This document shows, one piece after another, positions 1 to 5,573 of a stretch of DNA of 6,444 bases; positions within the stretch are counted from its first letter, which is position 1, and each line of letters begins with the position of its first letter. The stretch spans positions 1 through 6,444 of the forward strand of contig CAZEMM010000091.1 in the NCBI GenBank assembly GCA_964513445.1. Direction: 5' to 3'. The position numbers and the translations under genes were made by a program. The stretch comes from Butyricicoccus_A sp964513445 (GTDB lineage Bacteria > Bacillota > Clostridia > Oscillospirales > Butyricicoccaceae). The notes under the pieces were generated by a model. It worked only from the letters and a program-made list of their open reading frames with translations, was not told where the DNA came from and searched no databases.

Positions 1-51
1 CCCGACCTGCTGATTACAAATCAGCTGCTCTACCAACTGAGCTACACCAGC
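1..51 (-). tRNA. tRNA-Thr (anticodon UGU), 3' part cut off by the window edge
   Basis: Read on the minus strand, the sequence starts with the acceptor strand GCTGGTG (51 to 45). A D-arm follows with GCTC/GAGC pairing around AGTTGGTA. The anticodon stem is GCTGA/TCAGC, with the seven-base loop TTTGTAA. The anticodon is TGT (16-18), which reads the threonine codon ACA and, by wobble, other ACN codons. The T-arm and 3' acceptor strand lie beyond base 1, so acceptor pairing and a CCA end cannot be checked. It has its own promoter upstream. Confidence 0.95.
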
Positions 52-98
52 ATGCCGCGCCTTCTTGCCTTCCGCTGCATCTCTCAGCGACGTGTAAT

Positions 99-127
99 AT
101 AATATCATGGATTCGACGGGCTGTCAA
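99..127 (-). promoter_or_regulatory. Sigma-A type promoter of the tRNA-Thr gene
   Basis: On the minus strand a perfect -35 TTGACA (127-122) is followed by a 17-base spacer and a -10 TATTAT (104-99). The -10 is preceded by TGA, giving an extended -10 (TGn). The predicted start near 92 leaves a leader of about 40 bases before the mature tRNA 5' end at 51. The surrounding stretch (about 130-190) is very AT-rich, as is usual upstream of strong stable-RNA promoters. No convincing terminator separates it from the regulator gene upstream, so some read-through from that gene into the tRNA is possible. Confidence 0.8.
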
Positions 128-195
128 CACTTTTTTCCAAAATTATTTTAAATTATCTTGTTGTTTCAAAAATTCGAAAAGCTACAAAAAACGAC

Positions 196-885
196 CTATT
201 TCTTGCTCGAACCATCGAATTTCTCGATAGAATCGGAGATATTTTGTAGGATTTGCAGCAGCGAATCTGCCAGTCCCGGATAATTGGCTGGAAGCGACGC
301 AATGGAAAGATCTGGCATGTCTACAGCCTCCTCCGGCAGGCCAAGCGCACCTCCGCCCTGTGCCGCGCAGCGAATGCGCAGCTCCGTCAGCTTCATGAGC
401 GCATCACACAGCGCGTCATATCGCTCTGAATCGGTACGAAATGCCTGCTCCGGATTTTTCGCGTCCGCCGCGTACAAATAGCGGAACAGCTTGTACTCCA
501 CTGCAGAAAAATACATCGTCAGCTCATCCACCAGCTGCTGCGAGCCGGAGCGCGCTGCCGCCTCCAGCAGCACAGCCGCCGAATCGGTGACCAATCTGCG
601 ACTGAGTGCGGCCTGCGGATGGTGCTGCTCTGCGGGCTGCTCGTCCGGCGCCACATTCAACACGCTGTTTCCCTCGCGGGACATACTGCGTCCCAGCAGA
701 TAATCGCAGGACACACCATAGTAATCCGCCGCGCGCACAACAAAGCTGAGACCTGGCTCACGCAAGCCATTCTCATAATGGCTGAGCAACGCCTGCGAGA
801 CCTGCAGGTCCCCAGCCGCCGTTCGCTGGCTTATTCTCTTTTCGCGGCGCAGTAACGCCAGTGTGCGGGAAAAGTCACTTGCCAT
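196..885 (-). CDS. XRE/Cro-C1 family helix-turn-helix transcriptional regulator, 229 aa
   Basis: The N-terminal 65 residues form an HTH_3 (Cro/C1) DNA-binding domain. The helix-turn-helix lies at about residues 19-40 (SQRTAAGDL, turn, SQALLSHYENG), followed by the common motif YYGVSCDYLLG (55-65). A polar linker rich in Glu, Gln and His (about 75-92) leads to a predicted all-helical C-terminal region (about 95-229), which I do not recognise; it may mediate oligomerisation or sensing. The ATG at 885 is the only start that keeps the HTH. Its ribosome binding site is weak: GGGA lies 8 bases and AAGGA 13 bases before the ATG. The stop is TAG. It is monocistronic with its own promoter at 950-978. 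Its targets are unknown. The class is certain; the specific role is not. Confidence 0.9.
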   Translation of the reverse strand: MASDFSRTLALLRREKRISQRTAAGDLQVSQALLSHYENGLREPGLSFVVRAADYYGVSCDYLLGRSMSREGNSVLNVAPDEQPAEQHHPQAALSRRLVTDSAAVLLEAAARSGSQQLVDELTMYFSAVEYKLFRYLYAADAKNPEQAFRTDSERYDALCDALMKLTELRIRCAAQGGGALGLPEEAVDMPDLSIASLPANYPGLADSLLQILQNISDSIEKFDGSSKK

Positions 886-916
886 TTTGTCTGTCCCATC
901 CTTATATGATGCGCCA

Positions 917-932
917 CCCGCCCGCAGGCAGG
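917..932 (-). other. Small GC-rich hairpin in the 5' leader of the XRE regulator mRNA
   Basis: On the minus strand CCTGCC and GGCGGG pair (six base pairs, one of them G-U) around the loop TGCG. It lies in the predicted 58-base leader between the transcription start (about 943) and the ATG at 885. It may affect translation, which already depends on a weak Shine-Dalgarno site, or it may be incidental. Confidence 0.3.
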
Positions 933-949
933 ATGCGTCCAGTATTTAT

Positions 950-978
950 AGTATACTGAGTTTATAACTATTTGTAAA
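950..978 (-). promoter_or_regulatory. Promoter of the XRE regulator, with an overlapping inverted repeat
   Basis: On the minus strand -35 TTTACA (978-973), a 17-base spacer and -10 TATACT (955-950) form a near-consensus sigma-A promoter, with a start near 943. An inverted repeat AGTAT-N7-ATACT (941-957) covers the -10 and the start site. It is well placed to be an operator, possibly for autoregulation by the XRE protein. The promoter is well supported; the operator is only an inference from symmetry and position. Confidence 0.7.
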
Positions 979-1063
979 GGGCTGACTTGCATAATTGTGT
1001 CAATTTGTTGGGTTTTTTCTTATCTATTGGTCGTATTCCAATTTCTTCCGTTCCAAGTGAGCA

Positions 1064-1095
1064 CACACCGCTCATGCCGGCGCATGGGCGGTGTG
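1064..1095. other. Strong 14-bp hairpin between the VanZ-like gene and the XRE promoter
   Basis: CACACCGCTCATGC (1064-1077) pairs with GCATGGGCGGTGTG (1082-1095) over 14 positions, with a single G-T wobble and the four-base loop CGGC. On the plus strand it is followed by six A residues. On the minus strand the corresponding T run comes before the hairpin and TGCTCACTT follows it. Neither orientation is therefore a canonical intrinsic terminator. It sits 67 bases past the stop of the VanZ-like gene, where a terminator or mRNA 3'-end stabiliser would be expected. The rest of the 886-1161 gap shows no further gene. Confidence 0.6.
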
Positions 1096-1161
1096 AAAAA
1101 ATACCCTCTGTTGTTACTCGCCTGCATCCGGCATGCTGTAAAACCACCTGAAATGCGCCGC

Positions 1162-1677
1162 TCAATTTGCCGCAAGCAGGATTGCGAGCAGCAATAACGC
1201 TGTGATTTCAATCACAGAGCCCACGACATTGAACACCATCACATACCGTTTGGGCGCACAGCTGCGCACCAATATGCACAATCCAACGCCCAGAATGCCG
1301 CCCAGCGTATTGCCGATGACATCCGTGATATCGCTCGCGCCGATGGCAAACACATACTGCACAAGCTCAAACAGCAGGCTCAGACACAGGCCGGGCAGCA
1401 TCCGTCTGCCAAGCGGCCAATCTGGCAGATAGATCTGCACATAGACGCCGAGCGGGACAAAAACCAGAACATTATAAAGGATCTCATCCGCGGCAAGTCT
1501 GCCGTTTATGATGAGCGAGTCGGCGAACGGAACCAGATTGATGCTCCGCATGTGACTGAACATCAACGGATCTGTCTGAAATTTCAGCAAAATTAGTCAT
1601 GCCAGCAAAAGCAGATACAGCCCGAACACAGCTGCCGTCCATTTCCCGCGCGCAAACACGGTTCTTCTCTGTTTCAT
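1162..1677 (-). pseudogene. VanZ-like family membrane protein gene, interrupted by in-frame TGA at codon 27
   Basis: Read from the ATG at 1677, the frame encodes 171 codon positions of a VanZ-like protein, a small multi-spanning membrane family named after the teicoplanin-resistance protein VanZ; the biochemical role of most members is unknown. Family hallmarks are intact: NLVPF (47-51), YNVLVFVPLGVY (68-79), and ELVQYVF...SDITDVIGNTLGG (104-127). Further hydrophobic segments run to the C-terminus. Codon 27 (1599-1597) is TGA inside the first membrane helix (LLLLA-stop-LILLKF), where TGG (Trp) would fit. The ATG has a good Shine-Dalgarno site (AAAGGGTGAT, about 8 bases away), showing that the upstream part belongs to the gene. 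An in-frame TTG (1590) could give a 142-aa product lacking helix 1, but no ribosome binding site is visible there. The final stop is also TGA. The cause could be a true nonsense mutation, a sequencing error, or read-through. Confidence 0.8.
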
Positions 1678-1700
1678 ATGTCGCTATCACCCTTTCTCAC

Positions 1701-1740
1701 AAAAAGCAGCGCCCGCAAACCGGTCACGGGCGCTGCTTTT
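1701..1740 (-). terminator. Strong intrinsic terminator after the transporter operon
   Basis: AAAAGCAGCGCCCG (1702-1715) and CGGGCGCTGCTTTT (1727-1740) pair perfectly over 14 bp, with an 11-base loop that contains CCGG. On the minus strand the stem ends in a run of five T (1705-1701), which gives a classic terminator 8 bases past the small-protein stop. The plus-strand copy also ends in four T, so it could work in both directions, although no plus-strand gene is seen upstream of it. The VanZ-like gene starts only 23 bases after the T run, with its Shine-Dalgarno site in between. Confidence 0.9.
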
Positions 1741-1747
1741 GCATTGT

Positions 1748-1903
1748 TTACCGTTTATTCAGCCACAAGCCGATCACGGCCAACAGCACAATGGATGCGG
1801 CGAGCAGTGCGCCAATCACAGTGACATCTGCCGGCAATGCGCTTGCTGTGACAAAAATTGCCGTCGGCCCATCTGCGCCGCCGATGACAGCGCAATTTCT
1901 CAT
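1748..1903 (-). CDS. 51-aa small membrane protein with GGADGPT motif (Na+-translocating decarboxylase beta-subunit-like)
   Basis: The ATG at 1903 overlaps the permease stop as ATGA. A GGAGG ribosome binding site (1915-1911) lies 7 bases upstream, and the TAA stop (1750-1748) is 8 bases before the operon terminator. The protein begins MRNCAVIGGADGPTAIFVT (1-19). It continues into one predicted membrane helix (about residues 27-49, VTVIGALLAASIVLLAVIG) and ends in NKR. In oxaloacetate and related decarboxylases, IIGGADGPT is the conserved Na+-channel segment of the beta subunit, and its Asp is essential; here that Asp is residue 11. A full beta subunit is about 400 aa or more, so this is not a working decarboxylase subunit. 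It is more likely a standalone small protein tied to the transporter. I recall similar short proteins annotated as decarboxylase beta subunits, but could not check. Coding is well supported; the function is unknown. Confidence 0.85.
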   Translation of the reverse strand: MRNCAVIGGADGPTAIFVTASALPADVTVIGALLAASIVLLAVIGLWLNKR

Positions 1904-4155
1904 CCTGCATCCTCCGTTTCGGTCGACGCCCTTGCCGTGTCACCGTCCTTATCATGCCGCAGCGAGCAATTGATGATCTGACCCGATGCGAGCGAAACGC
2001 TGGCGTCGCCAGAATCAACCGGATACAGCGGATCACAGTAAACGAGGAACGTATAGGGCGCCAGCGTCGGCAGTGCTGCCGCGATCTCGTCATCCGCATA
2101 CAGCGTTTCCGTGTGGTCTTCCATACTGTCATCGTCCTCTGTGTAGGTTGTTATCGATATGCTTGTGATCGTCTGCGACGCAAAACCGGCTCCAAAGCCC
2201 TCCGAATACTGCTCCAGCAGTCCCAGCGTCAGCTCCTCGCACGGATACAGCGGGATATCAATATATTGGCCGGACAAGCTGTTCCCTGTATAGCTTTCAT
2301 ATATGTTCATCGGATCCTCGGCATCGTAATAATACGCCGTCGGATCGTCCAGCGCGCGCACGGTATTGCCGCGCGCAAACATACGGTCTGCCGTCTCCTG
2401 CGTCAGCACACGCAACACTGCCACCGGCGCTTGCTCGGAGACATCGTCCGCCGTCAACTGCTTCGACTCGCGGTACAGCGTCTCCAAAACCTTTTCGATG
2501 TGCTGCGGTGTTTCAATGCAGGAATCGCGCGCAATTTTGCCCTCCGCCGTCAGATAATTGACCGGGATGAGCATCGCTGCATTTTCCCTGCTGTCATATG
2601 CAACTGCCGCATTGCTGCGTTTGCTGAGAAACTCCTCTGAAAAGCGCACCGTCGAGGCATTGTCGGTCAGCCGCTTGTACTCCGGATTGTTTTCGCTGAG
2701 ATCAGCGTCTCCCTCCGGATACGGCGCATAATAGGTGCGTGCGAACTGCTTGCCGTTTGCAAGCGTAAACGTGACGCAATAGACGCAGTCGTCCCGAATG
2801 ATGCTGCGGTCGCCCTTCATGCGCTGCGCGCCGTACTGCGCGGAATCATAGACCGCGTCGATGACCTCCTCAGAGGTCATCTCCCGTACGGACGGGAGAT
2901 TCTCGCTGTCCTGCCCTTCCGTCCAGCCCAGCGGCTGAACCGTCGCGCTGCAATTCCATTGCTCCAGCCCGCCGGTCAGCTCTGCGGACACGATATCCGC
3001 GCGCGCGGGCAGCTTGGAGTTCCAGCCGGTGACGTCAAATGCCATGCAGCCCAGCACAACCGCACAAACCGCCGCGAATACCAATGTACTCCTCCAGCGG
3101 CGGAACAGGCTGCGGAAATCCAGATCCAGAATAATCTCCATGACGCAGGCGGTCACCAGCGCGCCCAGCGCCATGCCGAGGAACATAATGCTCCAGTTGG
3201 ACGTCATGTTTTCAAACACCAGACCGCAGCCCAACGCCACACCGCTCACCATCCACAGCTTGACCGGCAGCTCGATGACCGGGAAGGCGATCGCCAGGCC
3301 GGTGTTTTCGCTGCGGCGAATGCGGTACAGCGCACAGCAAATGCCGAGCACGACGGCCGCCGCGATCAGACAGCCAACCGCCTTGATTGCACAGCCGCGC
3401 ATTGCTTCGCCCCGGAGCGCATTGTTATACAGCGCGAAAGAAAGCTCGTCCGCGCTGCGCACCAAATCGACAGGCGGCGAGAGCGGCGCATGCGACCCGA
3501 CTGAATCCGCGCGCGCTGGATAAAAAATCGCCAGCATCCAATCGGCCTCGAGATAGATTAGCAGCGGGCCGAACTGCAGCGCGGCGCAGGCCGCGACGGA
3601 AACCAGCGTATTGCCGCACAGCATGGCCGCCGCAATGCTCACCGCATAGACGAGCACAAAGCCGCACAGCCGCGTCAGCACGGATACCGCGAGCAGGCCG
3701 CCGTCCAGCGCGTCGGCATAGCCGCAGGCCGCCGCAATCGCGCAGGACAGCGCAAAATAGATGAGATAGGCCGGAACCACGGCGATCAGGCCGGTCAGCA
3801 CACGCACCGCAAACAGCGTCTCCCGCCGAATTGGCAGCGCGTGGAAAAAATCGGTCTGCTGCCGGACATGCAGATACCGAAACATCGCAATACCCGCGAG
3901 CATCGCCAGTCCCGCCAGCGCAAGCGAGGCAGGCAGTCCGCCGCACAGCTCCTGCTGCACCATCTGGATAATGCCCAGACGATTCCAGTCCGTCAATGCC
4001 TGCATGTTGCGCTCATATGCCCGGATTCTCAAAATCAGACACACCGGCAACGAAAACAACAACGCCAGAAAGGACAGTGCAATCAGCGCGGCCTGTCTGC
4101 GGCAGCAGCGTCCCAGCAGCGCCGTCCACTTATACGATGAGCTTTCGCGCGTCAT
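1900..4155 (-). CDS. ABC-2 type transporter permease with large C-terminal extracytoplasmic domain, 751 aa
   Basis: The N-terminal half is a membrane domain with hydrophobic segments at about residues 21-43, 74-92, 117-144, 153-178, 183-202, 256-276, 300-315, 322-343 and 357-373. The motif TDFFHALPIRRETLF (101-115), between the second and third segments, is typical of YtrC-type permeases that partner YtrB-like ATPases. After the last segment, about 375 residues (from GWNSKLPARADIV, 377-389) are soluble and acidic with no further helix. By analogy with permeases carrying a DUF6449-type domain, this part probably faces outside. The start at 4155 has a near-perfect Shine-Dalgarno site (GGAGGTGACC). 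It overlaps the ATPase gene by 26 bp and the downstream small gene by 4 bp (ATGA). The protein presumably dimerises and exports or removes a hydrophobic or cell-wall-active compound; the substrate is unknown. The domain name is from memory. Confidence 0.88.
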   Translation of the reverse strand: MTRESSSYKWTALLGRCCRRQAALIALSFLALLFSLPVCLILRIRAYERNMQALTDWNRLGIIQMVQQELCGGLPASLALAGLAMLAGIAMFRYLHVRQQTDFFHALPIRRETLFAVRVLTGLIAVVPAYLIYFALSCAIAAACGYADALDGGLLAVSVLTRLCGFVLVYAVSIAAAMLCGNTLVSVAACAALQFGPLLIYLEADWMLAIFYPARADSVGSHAPLSPPVDLVRSADELSFALYNNALRGEAMRGCAIKAVGCLIAAAVVLGICCALYRIRRSENTGLAIAFPVIELPVKLWMVSGVALGCGLVFENMTSNWSIMFLGMALGALVTACVMEIILDLDFRSLFRRWRSTLVFAAVCAVVLGCMAFDVTGWNSKLPARADIVSAELTGGLEQWNCSATVQPLGWTEGQDSENLPSVREMTSEEVIDAVYDSAQYGAQRMKGDRSIIRDDCVYCVTFTLANGKQFARTYYAPYPEGDADLSENNPEYKRLTDNASTVRFSEEFLSKRSNAAVAYDSRENAAMLIPVNYLTAEGKIARDSCIETPQHIEKVLETLYRESKQLTADDVSEQAPVAVLRVLTQETADRMFARGNTVRALDDPTAYYYDAEDPMNIYESYTGNSLSGQYIDIPLYPCEELTLGLLEQYSEGFGAGFASQTITSISITTYTEDDDSMEDHTETLYADDEIAAALPTLAPYTFLVYCDPLYPVDSGDASVSLASGQIINCSLRHDKDGDTARASTETEDAG

Positions 4156-5029
4156 ATCCGGTCACCTCCGTTTCTGCAATAAAGATTTCCTCCAGCGACA
4201 AAGGAAGCAGCTCATAATACAGCGGCGCGCCGGCGCGCACACGTTCCTCCACATCGCGTCGCGTCCCGCGAATGGTCGCCGTCACCATTTTGCCGCTGGC
4301 ATGTATATTCATGACATCCATCTCACGCAAAATATCCTCCGCGGGCGTTGCATCCGGCAGCAGCTGCACCTTTTGAATGCTCAGCTTCATATCGTCCAAA
4401 TCGCGCGAGAACAAAATGCCGCCCTTGTGCAGCAGCCCAACACAGTCGCAAAAGTCCTCCAGCTCGCGCAAATTGTGCGAGGCGATCACCGGCGTGACGC
4501 AAAACTCCGCCACATCGCCCGCGAACAACGCCTTGACCGCCTGCCGTGCGACCGGGTCCAAGCCGTCAAACGTCTCGTCGCAAAACAGATAATCCGCCCC
4601 GCTGGACGCCGCGCAGATGACTGCCACCTGCTTTTTCATGCCCTTGGAAAAGGTGCGCAGCTTGCGCCGCTCATCCAGTCCAAAGCTGTTCATCAGCGCC
4701 CGATAGCGTTCCTCGCTGAAATGCGGGTAGATCGTCTTATAATACTCCTTCATCTCCGCCGGCGTGCTGCCGGAAAAGAAAAACTGCTCGTCGGAGATCA
4801 TAAAGCACCGCTGCTTGATCGCCGTATTTTCAAAGATCGTCTCACCGTCGATCGTCGCCGTCCCGCTGTCCGGCTTGAGAATCCCCGCCAGAATACGCAG
4901 AAATGTCGATTTGCCCGCGCCGTTCGAGCCGATCAGACCGTAGATCGAACCAGTCTTGATCTCCGCTGTCACCGCGTCAAGCGCAGGCGTTTTGCCAAAG
5001 CTCTTGTGCACCGCGTTCGTCTGAATCAT
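4130..5029 (-). CDS. ABC transporter ATP-binding protein, YtrB-like, 299 aa
   Basis: This is a complete nucleotide-binding subunit. Walker A is GSNGAGKST (34-42). The Q-loop region is ISDEQFFF (78-85). The signature is the divergent FSKGMKKQV (127-135) in place of LSGGQ, as is common in YtrB/EcsA-type exporter ATPases. Walker B is YLFCD with catalytic Glu152, the D-loop is GLDP (157-160), and the switch His is 185 (ASHNL). A C-terminal extension of about 80 residues (215-299) follows the ATPase core. It powers the permease encoded next, which overlaps it by 26 bp. The start at 5029 overlaps the regulator stop (ATGA) and has a GGAGGTGG ribosome binding site 4-6 bases away, so it is translationally coupled. 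All catalytic motifs look intact, so it should be an active ATPase; the transported substrate cannot be read from it. Confidence 0.94.
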   Translation of the reverse strand: MIQTNAVHKSFGKTPALDAVTAEIKTGSIYGLIGSNGAGKSTFLRILAGILKPDSGTATIDGETIFENTAIKQRCFMISDEQFFFSGSTPAEMKEYYKTIYPHFSEERYRALMNSFGLDERRKLRTFSKGMKKQVAVICAASSGADYLFCDETFDGLDPVARQAVKALFAGDVAEFCVTPVIASHNLRELEDFCDCVGLLHKGGILFSRDLDDMKLSIQKVQLLPDATPAEDILREMDVMNIHASGKMVTATIRGTRRDVEERVRAGAPLYYELLPLSLEEIFIAETEVTGYDARKLIV

Positions 5030-5397
5030 TGCTCCACCTCCATCAACGATTGCAGCAGCGCCTGGATTTGCTGCGAATCCGCCCCTAATTCCCTCGCCTG
5101 CTGTATCAGTCCCAGCATACTCTCTCGTATCTCACCCAGCTTTTGCTCGCGCAGATGCGCGCTGTCCCCTGAGACAAAATTACCGCGTCCGCGCACTGAA
5201 TAAATCACCCCCCGACCCAGCAGCTCGCTATAGGCCTTTTGTACGGTATTCGGATTGAGCGAAAGCTCGACGGCCAGCTGGCGCACACTGGGCAGCTTGG
5301 CATCTGCTTCCAATACGCCGCGCGCCGCCAGCGTTTCGATCTGCTCCACGATCTGTTCATAGATCGGCCGCGGATCGTGCAGATCCAGATGAATCAT
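5026..5397 (-). CDS. GntR family transcriptional repressor, YtrA subfamily, 123 aa
   Basis: A winged helix-turn-helix of the GntR type fills residues 10-77: PIYEQIVEQIETLAARGVL, LPSVRQLAVELSLNPNTVQKAY and the wing RGRGNFV. Only about 45 helical residues follow (80-123), the short dimerisation tail typical of the YtrA subfamily and too short for a FadR or HutC ligand domain. The start at 5397 is chosen because it has a good ribosome binding site (AAGGGAG, 7 bases away). Extending the frame upstream to 5502 would translate through the promoter and operator. The stop overlaps the ATPase start (ATGA). YtrA-type regulators are autorepressors of ABC transporter operons and respond to cell-wall antibiotics in Bacillus subtilis. 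The same role is inferred here from gene order and the operator in front. Confidence 0.92.
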   Translation of the reverse strand: MIHLDLHDPRPIYEQIVEQIETLAARGVLEADAKLPSVRQLAVELSLNPNTVQKAYSELLGRGVIYSVRGRGNFVSGDSAHLREQKLGEIRESMLGLIQQARELGADSQQIQALLQSLMEVEQ

Positions 5398-5425
5398 TCG
5401 ATCGCTCCCTTCCTTCATTTTCTTA

Positions 5426-5450
5426 AGTGTACTATTACATGTAATACAGT
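5426..5450. promoter_or_regulatory. Probable YtrA-type operator
   Basis: On the plus strand AGTGTA (5426-5431), 13 bases and TACAGT (5445-5450) match the operator I recall for B. subtilis YtrA, AGTGTA-N13-TACACT, at 11 of 12 positions. Nested in it is a perfect 14-bp palindrome, TATTACATGTAATA (5433-5446). The site begins just downstream of the -10 box and covers the predicted transcription start, so a bound repressor would block initiation. Binding by the GntR protein encoded directly downstream is inferred. Confidence 0.75.
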
Positions 5451-5451
5451 T

Positions 5452-5480
5452 ATTATACAGGCACAGCTGCCATTTGTCAA
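5452..5480 (-). promoter_or_regulatory. Consensus sigma-A promoter of the GntR-ABC operon
   Basis: On the minus strand -35 TTGACA (5480-5475) and -10 TATAAT (5457-5452) are both perfect and are separated by 17 bases. The predicted start is near 5445, giving a leader of about 48 bases to the regulator ATG at 5397. Such an unimproved consensus promoter fits a gene set kept off by a repressor rather than by weak initiation. Confidence 0.9.
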
Positions 5481-5510
5481 CAACAATTTGATTACAGTTC
5501 AACGGACGCG

Positions 5511-5539
5511 TTTATTTTTGCGTGATTTTATGGTACAAT
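5511..5539 (+). promoter_or_regulatory. Probable extended -10 promoter of rlmA
   Basis: TGG-TACAAT (5531-5539) is an extended -10 element. At 17 bases upstream the -35 region reads TTTATT (5511-5516), a weak match. The start would be near 5546, leaving a leader of about 28 bases. The ribosome binding site AAAGGATGTGA (5557-5567) differs from the ideal AAAGGAGGTGA at one position and lies 6 bases before the ATG at 5574. The promoter is divergent from the operon promoter, whose -35 box is about 30 bases away, so the two could influence each other. Confidence 0.6.
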
Positions 5540-5573
5540 GATGCGGTAACAACAAAAAAGGATGTGACAAACC

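Noticed and set aside
997..1211. Short open frames on both strands in the gap between the VanZ-like and XRE genes
   Set aside because: They cross the hairpin, have no ribosome binding sites or family features, and overlap the VanZ-like gene end.
1597..1599. TGA read as tryptophan by a reassigned genetic code, or as selenocysteine
   Set aside because: TGA serves as the natural stop of the GntR, permease and VanZ-like genes at positions that fit their families and overlaps. No selenocysteine insertion hairpin is apparent just downstream, and a membrane helix is an unlikely site for one.
1748..1903. Small gene as a functional oxaloacetate decarboxylase beta subunit or a decayed oadB
   Set aside because: Only about 45 residues of a protein of more than 400 are present, and no flanking remnants or other decarboxylase subunits are seen. 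Clean start, stop and ribosome binding site argue for a standalone small gene.
1755..2132. 125-codon minus-strand frame overlapping the permease end and the small gene
   Set aside because: It is extremely Arg-rich, in a shifted frame of the permease 3' end, without a ribosome binding site. The 51-aa GGADGPT frame explains the stretch far better.
3971..5203. 410-codon open frame on the plus strand, antisense to the ATPase and permease start
   Set aside because: It is rich in Arg, His and Gln with no recognisable domain. It lies opposite two well-supported genes and runs into the GntR gene. It is a compositional shadow of GC-rich coding sequence.
5398..5502. Upstream extension of the GntR gene to an ATG at 5502 (35 extra residues)
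   Set aside because: It would translate through the perfect promoter and operator, and the extra residues are unlike any GntR N-terminus. The ATG at 5397 has a proper ribosome binding site.
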